From Coptis chinensis (taxonomy: Eukaryota > Streptophyta > Magnoliopsida > Ranunculales > Ranunculaceae), in contig CM027377.1 of assembly GCA_015680905.1 (NCBI GenBank), positions 5,294,501-5,358,500 of the forward strand: DNA of 64,000 nt. The letters are read 5' to 3'. The translations under genes and the position numbers were made by a program. How positions within the stretch are numbered: position 1 is the first letter of the stretch; each line of letters opens with the position of its first letter. Below, piece after piece: positions 11,496 through 22,536 of the stretch. The notes under the pieces are model-generated. The model was given only the letters and a program-made list of their open reading frames with translations. It did no database searches and was not told the origin of the DNA.

Positions 11496-14188
11496 TTGTA
11501 GAGAGGGTTTAAAGATGGAGATTCCCTTTTTTTATATTATTTGTATAATCTTATGATTTACGTCAGACTGCCTATTAGAGGTTTTAGCTTGGATGGCAAG
11601 TAATTCGTTAACTAGGAAACCTACTTCAGTTAGAGACACACTTCACTTAAATACTTAACTCGGAATAGAATAGAAATTAGAAACAAAATCCCTATATATT
11701 TGGAAGATTCCGTGCGTGAAAAATGGGAAAAAATATCCCCACAATACGAGTTTGTGTTGGAATGGTGATGAAGTGTTGTTTTAATGGCTGGCAGAGCTAT
11801 TATGTTAGGACTTTTGAAGGGGTTCACTTGTCTTAGTGGTGCTTTCATGATGCAAATATATCTTGTTGTTTATGGAAGCCATTCGAAATCTCTTATAGTA
11901 CTTATTGCCTGGACCACTGGTTTTGTTTTGTATCTTGGTTAAACCTACAGTCGCCTTTATTGAAGTAAATATATTGATTGTCTTTGCTTGTACTTTCCAT
12001 TTCTTGTAGTGGCGTTGTATGTATAGACAAATGATCTGGGTTGTAAACCCTTGTACTTGGTTAGCCAGTAGCTGAGATGACATAGAATAAATGTTCAACA
12101 GCAGCTCAGTTGTTTTATCTCTCAATCGAGGTGCTACTGTGGTCATTGATTTATACTTGGTACATGTAGAAACCGTGTAGAAATCGCATAAAAGGTGTGT
12201 AGGAACTAGGAACCTCCTCATACATAGCGTGTACAAACCATGTAGTTACAAGTAAGCTAGTCTTGTGATTTTCGTCTATATAACAAAGAAAAGCTCAATG
12301 TTGCAAAGTTGTGTATGTCACATTCGAAAATAGCTGCTTGTTTTTTTTTTCTTATCTTTTTTTTGTTTTTTTTGGTCTTGTCTGCTTCAATCTGCATCTT
12401 TGGATCTTCTTGCAGACTTCCTTCTCTAGATATTGAATAGCTAGGTGTTCTTAATAGTTTAGGAAAATATAAAGTGCAGAATAACATGAAGCAAACAATT
12501 TGCTTCCTTGGAGTTGACTCTATAGACACATAATGCAAGCGCTCCACATACACGAACAGACTTGATTGGGATCATTTTTTCGTAAGGTTCTGCAGGGTGC
12601 AGACTGCAGTCAGGCTATCCAAGAGACCAATCTCTGTCATCTTTACTCATTCTTTTTGGCAATACAGACAAAATGTAGAGATTAAGATGCATATATAGTT
12701 CTGATTTGGCTAATTGGTTTTAATGCTCGAGAAATGTAGTTCAAGGACATATATCACCTGATACAAAAATTGAACAAATGCTGGAAGGACACCAATATCT
12801 TATATTACCAAAGGCTTTGCTGCAAATGATGGGCATGGTGACTGATGATTTCCAGAGCATTTGAAACTCCAGTGTTTTGTTTTATTGATGGTCTCCTTGT
12901 TCCTTGGGTTTTGTTGTATATGGGGAGCTGGGGGAGCCTTTCTGAGAATGGATTAGGAAGACTTGCTCTCCAAAGAAGCGCATATGATCCACACTCGTTG
13001 ACAAACCAAAACCTTAATATCTATTATTTAACCCCCTTCTTCCTCTATCCACTTGCCAGTTACATGTCCCCAACAATTGGAAGATCAGGTCTGTTTGCTT
13101 TTCGTTGATGGCTTTTTCTCTTATGAAGGCACTATAATCTAGAAATGACTATCGAATTTATCTATGCAGGAAGCAGGGAATCTGGTGTACAAGGCCCAGA
13201 GAAAGAGATCATTACCTTGTGGAAAGGGTTTCAAAAAGCATGAACTCTGGGAGTCAAGAAGCTGGTGGTTGGATGTGAGTGCAGGAGTTTGCTGGATCCT
13301 ACTTCTCCGTCTAGCACTCAGTCCGGCTCTAGCTTCTTTTTTGTTTGTGATTGTCTTTATCTCAATGTGGTAGCACACCATAACGTAGCACATGAACATG
13401 CCTGTGAGCGCAGACGTGGGCAAACTACCAGTTGGTCTGCTGGTGTAATGAACTGCTGTCTGCTTACTTAGGGTGTTAATTTGTGCTTCCTCTGTTATCT
13501 ACTTATATGCTTTAAATTTTAAGTGATTATATCTTTTGCAACAAGGAAAAAGACGTGATTATTTCTTTTTAAAAATCTAATGGTGGACCTAGGGCTATAT
13601 TGTATTTGTAACTGATGATGCCCTCGAAGTACAACCTAAAATTGAACAATTACATGGAGGAATTCTGCAATGAGTTCTCATAGCATTAGGTGATTAAGAT
13701 CTTTTTCAGTTGGAGCATACTCAGTGAGGTAATTTACAAGGCATTTCCGCACATCACAAGACTTTCAACTAGAACTGGCTGTTTAACTGACATGCTTTGA
13801 TGCGAATTATTGACAGGCAATACTTCCAATTAATATATAAAGGCAAGCTCTTGAAAATAAATGGCCAGCATCCTTACTGAATATCTGATAATCTTGAATG
13901 CATACCCCTTCTCGGCACCACATAGTTACAGACGTACACAAACTGTAATCGGATCATTCTCATTTCTGAACCCAATAATTAGGATAAGTAGATAACTATG
14001 AATCAGCTCGTATTTACAAATAAAAGCTGAACCTATAAAGACAACATTCACTGGCATATGATCTTATTACAACTATTGCCGACAATAACGTTCAAGTATT
14101 CAATCAAAAGGACACAAGGTAAAAAGCCAGGATATTCATAGCATAATATGCTCCGATTCCTCCTCCTATCAGCATCAGAAATCTTGTC
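11496..14188. other. Intergenic DNA between GH81 copy A and the HACL exon
   Basis: A TATA-like run (TATAAAAAAAGGG on minus, about 11525-11537) lies just upstream of copy A. No gene is supported. The only open frame with protein-like character is 13164-13373. The sequence GGAAGATTCCGTGCGTG near 11700 recurs inverted near 15675-15690. The last ~150 bases before 14189 are probably 3' UTR of the HACL exon. Confidence 0.45.
13164..13373 (+). CDS. Possible small membrane protein or exon (weak)
   Basis: An open frame of 69 codons. It is basic at the N-terminus (KAQRKRSLPCGKGFKKH), has an acidic/Trp segment (ELWESRSWWLD), then a hydrophobic stretch of about 30 residues that could span a membrane. 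A splice-acceptor-like TATGCAG precedes GAAGCAGGG at the start. I do not recognise the family and the frame may be fortuitous. Confidence 0.2.
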   Translation: MQEAGNLVYKAQRKRSLPCGKGFKKHELWESRSWWLDVSAGVCWILLLRLALSPALASFLFVIVFISMW

Positions 14189-14503
14189 TCAGTTCTTGTG
14201 TTGCATTCTCCCACTTTCTGCACCAGCATAAGGATCAATGGTGACATTTATTACAGCTGGTTTCCGTGCAGAAAATGATTCCGCAAGCGCAAACTTGAGG
14301 TCTTCTGGAGTTCCAACAAGATAACCTTTGCCTCCAAAAGCTTCCATTACAGTATGATATGCTGCACCAGGTACAAAAGAAGTAGGGGCAGGATCATCTT
14401 TGTAAGGCCCAGTAATTTCTTCAGGGTTCCTCCGGTCACCTCCATACAGACCACCATTGTTAAAAACAATCACGACCACGGACAACTGATATCGTACTAA
14501 TGT
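14189..14503 (-). pseudogene. Orphan last exon of 2-hydroxyacyl-CoA lyase
   Basis: The exon starts after an acceptor (CTGCAG, 14504-14509) and reads TLVRYQLSVVVIVFNNGG, then YGGDRRNPEEITGPYKDDPA, and ends SGRMQHKN with a TGA stop. This is the C-terminal part of the thiamine-diphosphate-binding domain of plant 2-hydroxyacyl-CoA lyase (oxalyl-CoA decarboxylase-like), a peroxisomal enzyme that cleaves 2-hydroxyacyl-CoA. NNGG lies in the ThDP/Mg-binding region. I looked upstream (14504-15823 and beyond) for the preceding exon with the conserved GDS-G-F motif and did not find it; GH81 flanking DNA starts at about 15774. Either the rest of the gene is lost or this is a captured fragment. The exon itself is intact. 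Confidence 0.75.
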
Positions 14504-14509
14504 CTGCAG

Positions 14510-15823
14510 GAATCAATGAAAAGCAATTATCAGCACGAGAAAAGTTTGTTTATCAAGATGGACACAAAACTGTTATACTCCACTCAGTGACGAGTTTAGG
14601 AAAAGTAAAATATGGTCAGATGGAACTATAGAGGTAAACAAGCATACATTAAAAAATAAAATAAAAATGCTCTAACTAAAGACTGAATAATGAAAAATGG
14701 TCTTCTTATGACAGAAATGAGAGCTAAGACTCCTAAGAGTCTAACAGTTATAATGGTTTTCCTGAAAACTGAAAAAGCAGGATTGTTTACAATTTTAAGA
14801 GATGACGATGACCATATATCACAAGCTTATCCCAAGTTTACAAAGGAGGTCGGCAGTTGAGCAACACATACATTTCTCATATTAACCTTTCTGACGAAGA
14901 GATGAAAGGTGGCGGAGTAGCAATAAACAAAGGTTTTACTTTTCCAACATCGGGTAATCGAATGTCAAGAGAAAAGAAACTATACAACTACACAAGCAGA
15001 CATGCCACTCTAATACAAATATGAGAAGGAAGATAAATTACATTGAAGTTAGAGAAATTGAATACATTCGGAAAAGGCAAAAAAGATTGAAAGTTTCATT
15101 ATCAGTATATCACTAGTTAGAGTTTAGTGGGTGTATGGTGAAGGGCTAGAGGAGGTTGCAACAGTTTACTTTGATGTAGTTTTAGGGTCTGCACAACACA
15201 AAACATGATTTTTAGGATAATGACAAATTTGTAATTTTTTTTTTTTTTTGGGGTCTGCCCAACACAAAATGGGTTGTGCCCCTAGCGAGTACCTAACAAT
15301 GAAAATTTTGGATAGATATGAGTTGTTGATTACATTATTATATTGTCTTGGGTTGTTACTAGCTAATCAGTATTTTTTTTGCACTTAAGCTGTTATACGA
15401 CATTGTCTGGGAGGAATGAAAGCTGAAAAAAAACACAGCATTAGTTATGTATGTGTGGAACCTTCATTGATTTTTGTGGAAGCTTAGAGCCTTAGACAAG
15501 CTCGTCTCAAATATATAAAACTAACTAAAAAGGGCGTTAAGTGAACTACTCTGATTTGGCCTCATATTTGCTAGTGTTGGGGCGCAAGACATATGAGAAT
15601 AAGAGTCCGGGATTGGCAGCCTAATGCATTCAAGTTCAAGTTATCTTTCCATTTTTAGTTTCGAGAGTTTTATGTACACACGCACGGAATCTTCCTAACA
15701 TATAGGGATTTTACAAAGGTTTCTCACTCGAATCCAACCAACGCCATCCCCCCTGACCCTGTCACAGGATAACATCGTAGTCGAAAACAAACTGTAGAAA
15801 AGTAAGAACTGAAATAATGTGTT
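14510..15823. other. Noncoding DNA upstream of the HACL exon
   Basis: No further HACL exon is visible. A T-run lies near 15237-15250, and two similar GGGTCTGC-CAACACAAAA patches lie near 15186 and 15251. From about 15774 the DNA is homologous to 2933 onward, the GH81 3' flank. Confidence 0.5.
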
Positions 15824-15833
15824 CTCCATGATA
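15824..15833. repeat. Target-site duplication of the MULE, left copy
   Basis: CTCCATGATA, repeated exactly at 22413-22422. The related unoccupied site at 2982-2991 is CTCCGTGATA. Confidence 0.9.
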
Positions 15834-15937
15834 CACTTAATTGGCATAGTATACAACGTAGTATACATGTTTTTGCACTTTGGATACTATACAATTTTCT
15901 AGGCACTAAACTACATTGTACTATCAAAAAAATTTCA
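15834..15937 (+). repeat. MULE left terminal inverted repeat
   Basis: Starts CACTTAATTGGCATAGTATA; inverted partner at 22309-22412. Similarity fades after an ATTTCA segment. Confidence 0.9.
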
Positions 15938-16402
15938 GGTTCTGCACTGGGCAAATATTCCGGCCAAAATCTGCTGACGTGGCCAAATTTGGAGGTTTTA
16001 TAATCCTATGTGGAGACATGTCATTTTATTTATTATAAAAAACGTGTGTTTACATTTGCCACACAAGCTGAATAGCCAACAAGCATTTCCCGCATTTTCC
16101 CTCTTAACTTTTCCCTCTCTTTTGATTAGCGCCCAAAAATTGGAGATTTCATCAAAAACCTAATTGACCAAAATTTGTTGTCTTTAAGATTAAATTGTCT
16201 AATTCACACAAACCCTAACCTATATAAAACACAGAAAACCCTAACCTTCTTTGCTGGCAATCAGGAATCTAGTCCATATTAAAGTAAGTTAATGTTTTTT
16301 ATTCTTAAGTTAATGTTTTTTATATTGTTGTCGGCTATTATACATGAATATTATACTATGATTGTTGTTATATTATTGATATATTGTTGCTAAATTACTG
16401 CA

Positions 16403-19400
16403 GTGGAAACAGTTGTAATTAATCTCCATCATGGGGGTTCATTTGTTACTAGTCCAGACCTTCGTTACCTTGGTGGTAGGATAGAGTGCTTGGACAATAT
16501 TGATCCGGATAGGTTTGGATATTTTGATTTAAAATCAATGGTGGAGGAGTTGGGGTATTATAATGTGAATAAAATGCACTATGGTCAAGCCAGCAGTAAG
16601 GGTTATATGTTAATTTTTGATGATACTAGTATTATGAAAATGCCGCAAAAAAGCTAGGGTGGGAATAGAATTGAGGTATACATTGAACATGATGTTGAGG
16701 TGGATTCAAGTGAACAAAATGTTGTGCATGATATTGAAGTAGTTGAAGTTAGAGAATGGAGAAGACATTGAGATACAAACTTCGATTCTGAGTGATAAGG
16801 TTTGTATTTCGATGATGATAATGAGTCGATGAGGAAGATTTTAGGTTTGAGGATTTGCCCTGAATTGTCCGATAATGATGAGGAGCTTATTGAAGTTAGG
16901 AAAATGATAGAAGAAAGGAAAAACGAAAAAGACTTGAAAGAATGAAATCAATTTGGGATGATGGTGATCATGAACCTGAAGTGAATGGTACTGGAGCTGA
17001 GCAAGCAATGAATGCTGAAGGTGATGATGATGTTGAAGCAATGAACACTAGTAATCGGTGTTTGAAGCAGTGGATGGGCTTTATGTTGATGAAGGCAACA
17101 ATGTGTTTATTAGTGATAATGAAGTTGACCATGGGGATGTTGATAGTGACTATATAGATTCAAGTGATTATGAAAGTCCTGATAATCGATGAGGATGATG
17201 GTATTAGAAAAACCAAGAAGTTTAGGTACCCTAGTTTTGATCCCAAGATCGATGTATTTCATGTGCAACCAAGACTAGGGATGGTGTTTGCATCCCCTAA
17301 TCAGCTCAAAGATTGTTTGAAGGATTTTGCAGTTGCTCATGGGTACCAACTTTGGTTGAAGTTAAACAACCGAGAAAGAATCCTTGCATTATGTCTTTGA
17401 GGATTGCCCATTTAGACTATATGCTAGTTGGATGACAAGCAAGAGAAGCTTCCGATAAAGTCCTATATAGAAGAACATAAGTGTTCAAGGATATTTGATG
17501 TCCGTGATTGCTAACCGTAAATGGATTGCTAGGATATATGGAGAGAAGATACTGAAGTATCCTAAAATGAAATTGAAGGATTTGAAAGAGCATATTATGC
17601 ACAAGTTTAAGCTTGATGTGACATTGTGTCAGTGTAGCAGAGCTAAGCGCAAAGTTCTAGATGCAAAGGGAAAATAGGTTGGGTCGGTGTATATGCAAAG
17701 TTGTGGGACTACCAATTTGAACTAAGAAGGAGTAATCCCGGAGTACTATTGAGATAGAATTATTTCATCCTACACCTAATGAACCTGCAGTGTTCAAGCG
17801 CATGTATATAGGGTTTGCTGCACTTATAAATGCATGGAAGAGTGGTTGCAGACCAATTATTGGAGTTGATGGATGTTTCTTGAAGGGGTACTGCAAGGGG
17901 GAGCTATTGGCAGCCATTGGTAGAGATGCAAACAATCAAATGTTCCCAATAGCATGGGCAGTTGTAGAAGTGGAAAACTCAGATAGTTGGATGTGGTTTT
18001 TGGATTTGCTGATGCAAGACTTGGGTTATAGTGAGGGTCAGGGTCTTGGGTTGACTATTATTAGTGACCAGCAAAAGGGTCTTGTACAAGTGATAAAAGA
18101 CTATTTGCCTTTTGGTCGAAAGCAATGAAATTGTGCCGCATATGTATATGCCAATTTCAAGAAGACATTCCCCGGTTTACGATAAGTTTCGCTTTGGAAG
18201 GCTAGCAAATGTGGGACTCCTCAAGAGTTTGAACAAAACATGGATGAAATGAAAAGTATTCGAGGATGCATATCACCACTGCATGGTGAAGCAAAACCCA
18301 AGACAAAGGTCAAGAGCTTTTTTAGCATGTTTCCTTGTTCGATTCTGCTGACAACAACATATACGCGAGACATTTAACTCAACAATAGTGGAAGCAAGGG
18401 AAAAGAACATCATAGAAATGCTTGAGGATATCGACAGCAAGTAATGGCTAGAATGCAAAAGAAGATTGCAAAGAATGGCTAATCGAAGACCGCCTTTTGT
18501 CCCATTATAATGCAAAAGTTAGAAAAAAAAAAAAAGAAGATCATAGGTTTTGGGTTGCACATTACAATGGAAGCAACTCATTTGAGGCCGGAAGAACAAA
18601 TATGAGGCCTTTATCGCGGATGCAACCGCTATGAGATGCAAATGAATGTGGGAAATGAATGGCATCCCATGTCCACATGCCATTTCAGTTATGTATTATC
18701 TCAACATTGATCCATCAAGAAAGATGTATCTAGTTGGTATAGTGTGGCAGAGTACAAGAAGATATATAGTCATGTGTTACAGCCTTTGAATGGTCAAAAC
18801 ATGTGGCATAGGACAAAAAGGCACGCTATTTTGCCTCCCATAGCAAGGAGGATGCCCGCGCACTCCGAAGAAGAATAGAAGGAAGGAGAAGGAGTAGCAA
18901 TGGGAACTGGAAGAGTGACACAAGTGGGAACTGGAAGAGTGACGTAAGACAAGGCTTCTCATCAACTATGCATGCAGAAGCGGTAGGAAAATGCATTGTT
19001 CTAGATGCAATAGTGAGGAACACAACATAAGGTCATGCAAGTCTACGACCCACCACTTAGAAAGAAACAAGTGAGTATGCATTTGTCTTTTACTTTTATA
19101 AGTTATTTTTACAAGTGGTTTTGATTGTATTTAAATATGTTAATATAATATTAGGTGAGGAAGAAGAAAGGAGAAGTGAATAATGTCCCAGCTGAGGATG
19201 CAACTAATGAAGGGCCAACTAATGTAACAGCTGAGAATGGCAGTAATGAAGGTAGGTGTACAAAAGGCAGAGGTACAAGGGGTAGAGGTCAAAGAGGGAG
19301 AGGAAGAAGGGGAACCAAATTCCTATAGCTTTGGAGTATACACTAGTCCTGAAGGAGAAACTTACATCAATGTGAGTCTTCTAATATATTTAATGTATTT

Positions 19401-20150
19401 TTCATTTATTATATTTTGTGCATTATCTTATTCATAGTGTATTATGTGTAGACTGCTTCAAGATTGACACCCTTGAATTCAAATGAACCATCTCCAAGTA
19501 ATGAAGGGCCAAGTACTTTAACAGATGAGAGTGCAACTAATCAGCAACCAAGTACAAGGGGTAGAGGTACAAGGGGTAAAGGTACAAGGGCTAGGGGTGA
19601 AAGAGGAAGAGGAAGAGGAAGCAATGAGCCAATTACTGTTCCACTTGGTGTAAACACTAATACTATTGAAAGAGAAGCTGACATCAATGTGAGTGTTTTA
19701 GTTTAGTTTTTTCAATAAATTAGTTTGAGTGCATTGGCTTATTCATTGTGCATGACTGTGTAGACTGCTTCAAGATTAGCTGTTCCACTTGCACCAAGAG
19801 TAACTGTGGTCAATGGGTGATGGAGTACACATATTACCTCCAACCGAAGAAAATATTTTCATGTAAGTTATTACTTTAAGTTTTTTATTCATTTAAGTGT
19901 CTGCAATTTAAAATTTAGTTTAGTTTATGTCTTTATTCTTTAGTTTAGTTTGGTAAGTTTTTATTAATTATGCTTTATTTCTTATATAGCCACCACAAGA
20001 AAGGAGAGTTGTACAAAGGAAGACTTCAAGTGCAAGTGATCAAGTTGGAAGTAGTCAAGGGTCAAATAATACACCACTTGGAACTCAGGAATCAAGTGCT
20101 GCAAAGAGTACAAAAGGCATCCCACCTAATTATTTGGTAAAATTGATCTA
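16403..20150 (+). pseudogene. MULE transposase (MURA type), broken by frameshifts
   Basis: Pieces in family order: a plant N-terminal domain at 16403-16657 (FVTSPDLRYLGGRIECLD), acidic linkers, a MuDR DNA-binding domain at 17200-17396 (FASPNQLKDCLKDFAVAHGY), and the MULE DDE domain at about 17790-18128. The DDE part shows PIIGVDGCFLKGYCKGELL with the first catalytic Asp, and LTIISDQQKGL with the second. A SWIM-like segment follows near 18640-18700 (WEMNGIPCPHAISVMYYL), then a CX2CX4HX4C zinc knuckle near 18988-19045 (CSRCNSEEHNIRSC). At least five frameshifts or stops separate the pieces, so no full protein is made. The N-terminal piece opens with GTG after a CAG acceptor, so its true start is in a lost or upstream exon. 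Confidence 0.88.
19170..19762 (+). repeat. Tandemly duplicated RGR-repeat exon in the MULE
   Basis: Two ~310-bp units, about 19150-19450 and 19451-19762. Each carries a NEGP-type segment, an Arg/Gly repeat (GRGTRGRGQRGRGRR; TRGRGTRGKGTRARGERGRG), and a closing ETYIN- or EADIN-like segment with a GTGAGT donor. Introns end in TAG before ACTGCTTCAAGATT at about 19452 and again at 19763. This is the likely basic C-terminal tail of the transposase or a fused cargo protein. Confidence 0.65.
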
Positions 20151-20394
20151 GCTCATTTTGGTGTTTTAAGAGTGTATTAATGGTTTCTGTTTCAAACTTG
20201 TTGCTTTAATGAACAAGTGTCACGTTTTGTATATTTCTCTCAAATATGGTCATGCAAAGAACAAGTGTCATATTTTGAATGTAAGAAAACAGTTTTTTTT
20301 TTTGGTCAAAGAGAATGCTTTAATGAACATATTGAAAACTGATTTGACTAATGTCTTGTAAATAGTGTTATAGTTTTAATTTTGGACTTTATAG

Positions 20395-20634
20395 TTGGTG
20401 ATAATTAATGGTGTTTGGTATGCAATCTATAAAACCATCCTAGAGGGTAGAGGGTTGTATGCAATAGGTTTAGATTCGAAAAACAATGCCCAAGGGTCGA
20501 TGATCCATGTTGAGGGTAAGGGAGAACCCAAAACTTTTGAAAGAGCATTGGTTGCAGTTTGGGACCTCATCAAAACAAAGGAGGGGAGAGAGTGTTCATG
20601 GAGGTTGTTTATGAGAATGATGTTATTAATTTGA
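20395..20634 (+). other. Uncharacterised open frame in the MULE
   Basis: About 79 open codons (NGVWYAIYKTILEGRGLYAI, later FERALVAVWDLIKTKEG) without a family I recognise. It may be a downstream exon of the same MULE transcript or a captured fragment. Frames after 20634 are broken. Confidence 0.3.
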
Positions 20635-21666
20635 AGCCTTGTGATGACCGTGGAAGGGTGTGCATCATTGAGTCAAGGGAAGAGGGAGAGTCAAGTCGAC
20701 CTAGAGAACCAAGTCCGGTTCCACCCGATTCAACATAAGCTCGAGAAATCGCCATAAGGTTACCAGCCAGCAGAAAATGAAGCAAAGCGAGGAGGGAATC
20801 AAAGACCAACACCATCCAAGCAAAGAAGTTCAAGAGGTTATCCTGGGTCTTTCTGCTGCTGCAGCCTTATCCCGGTTTTGTATGAAGTCCAAGAAGTTTA
20901 AGAAGTCTAAGTCTAAGAAGTGAACCCGATGTTTGATGTGTTGTTTGATGTGTTGAAGTGTTGAAGTGAACCGATGTTAGGTTTATCTAGGCAAAGTATA
21001 TGGTGTATTGTGTCTTGTTCTTGTTTCTATGTTTTGATGTTTTTTTAGCTTGGTTGTCTTGTTCTATGTTAAATTATCAAGTCTTTTTTTTTTTGATAAA
21101 CTTTCCATATTATATATTAAGCCTTAACATGGATTAGGGACAATATATTAAGTTTAGAGTTTGTCTCCACCATACACATTGGCAGAGCTGTGTAGTGTAG
21201 TGATGTTTAACCCTGATACAGAAACTTAAAGCCACAGGTTTTTGTAACATGGTTACACAGGGTTTTCTGGTTTTTTTAAAGACCAGGCTACACAGGGTTT
21301 CATTCACAGAAACTTAAAGATACAGAACATTACAGAAACCAGGCCATACAGAAACTTAATTCCATTTTCATTCCAACTCTACAAGCCACGTAAAACTTAA
21401 AGATACGTAAAACCGGATAACTCTACAACTTCATTCCATTTTCATTTTCATTCAACTCATTACATTACAAAACCATGTTACGTAACATTACGTAAAACAC
21501 GTAAAACCGTGAGATTCAACTCATTACATTACAAAACCATGTTACGAAACATTACGTAAACACGTAATCCGTGAGAACTCTATAATTTCATTCCATTTTC
21601 ATTCAACTCATTACATTACAAAACCATGTTACGTAACATTACGTAAAACACAATGCACTTCACTTA

Positions 21667-22092
21667 TTAACCAAACAAATACTTGTAAAGCAAGAATACA
21701 ATGACCAAAATCAAACAAGTTTTCTTCGCCTTATAATTCGGCATTCCAAAGTCGTCACCTTTTTCTTCAACTCGTTTCTTCTTCTTCTCTTCGGAGTAAA
21801 CAATTACATTCAATTTTCCTTGCAACTCCACCTTTTTCATGTTAGCTTCCTCCAAACTTTCTTTCAATTCGTCAATCTCTTTGTACAAATCAATGAACCT
21901 TTGCTTTGTTGATTTTGGAACTTTGTCCTCCCAATCAAAGTAGCCACAATCGTGAGTTTTGTAATTTGTACAACAAAAAATCTTCTTCCCAAATTTCCAA
22001 CAGGTCTTTGACATTACTAAAGGAGATGGCTCTCCACAAAAAGCATGAATGATTTGAATTGATAGAGGTGGACGACATTTTGAACTATTCAA
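21667..22092 (-). CDS. MULE-borne zf-GRF-like, coiled-coil, membrane-anchored small protein
   Basis: An intact 141-codon single-exon frame on the strand opposite the transposase, starting 217 bases inside the right TIR. Residues ~1-55 resemble the plant GRF-type zinc finger: FCGEPSPL, then FGKKIFCCTNY, then HDCGYFDWEDK. The first Cys of the usual C-x-CG pair is absent (HAFCGEP), so zinc binding may be altered. Residues ~60-105 are Glu/Lys-rich and likely coiled coil (LYKEIDELKESLEEANMKK). The last ~18 residues (TCLILVIVFLLYKYLFG) look like a tail anchor. GRF fingers bind nucleic acids in other proteins; the role here is unknown. An intact frame inside an otherwise decayed element is notable. 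Confidence 0.7.
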   Translation of the reverse strand: MNSSKCRPPLSIQIIHAFCGEPSPLVMSKTCWKFGKKIFCCTNYKTHDCGYFDWEDKVPKSTKQRFIDLYKEIDELKESLEEANMKKVELQGKLNVIVYSEEKKKKRVEEKGDDFGMPNYKAKKTCLILVIVFLLYKYLFG

Positions 22093-22308
22093 ATTGATAG
22101 TTAGGGTTTCAAATTGAGAGTTAGGGTTTTCAAATTGAGGAAGAAGGTTAAACTTGCAATTGAGAGTTAGTGTTTCAAGTTTTCAAATTGAGGTACCACC
22201 AAGTCACGTGTATTTCAAAAATGCCACATGTCTAGATGGCCGGACACGTGGCATAGGCCGGTGGCCACATCAGCAAAAATTGACTGGAAATACTTCCAAG
22301 TCGCAAAG

Positions 22309-22412
22309 TGAAATTTTGTTGATAGTACAATGTAGTTTAGTGCCTAGAAAATTGTATAGTATCCAAAGTGCAAAAACATGTATAGTACATTGTATACTAT
22401 GCCAATAAAGTG
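22309..22412 (-). repeat. MULE right terminal inverted repeat
   Basis: Read on the minus strand it starts CACTTTATTGGCATAGTATA and pairs with 15834-15937. Confidence 0.9.
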
Positions 22413-22422
22413 CTCCATGATA
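22413..22422. repeat. Target-site duplication of the MULE, right copy
   Basis: CTCCATGATA, identical to 15824-15833. Confidence 0.9.
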
Positions 22423-22536
22423 CTAACTGAGTATTATAACTTGGGAGTTTATTCTATCATAGTTTTCCAAGCAGCTTATAAATCACAAAACCAAAAAAAG
22501 GCAACATAACAAAAAACATAGTATTGATTCAAATTT

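Larger units (their letters stand above)
15834..22412. mobile_element. Mutator-like element (MULE), 6579 bp
   Basis: Terminal inverted repeats of about 104 bp (15834-15937 and 22309-22412) differ at only about five positions. A 10-bp target duplication CTCCATGATA flanks both ends. The interior encodes a decayed plus-strand MURA-type transposase (16403 to about 20150) and, on the minus strand near the right end, an intact small zf-GRF-like protein (21667-22092). It inserted into the 3' flank of the intact GH81 gene; a paralogous flank at 2933-3000 has the site uninterrupted. With a broken transposase it probably cannot move on its own, although its TIRs remain well matched. Confidence 0.93.

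Noticed and set aside
15724-15954. Minus-strand frame overlapping the MULE left end (and its mirror at 22154-22408)
   Set aside because: Both are translations of the terminal inverted repeat, which explains their shared residues; not genes.
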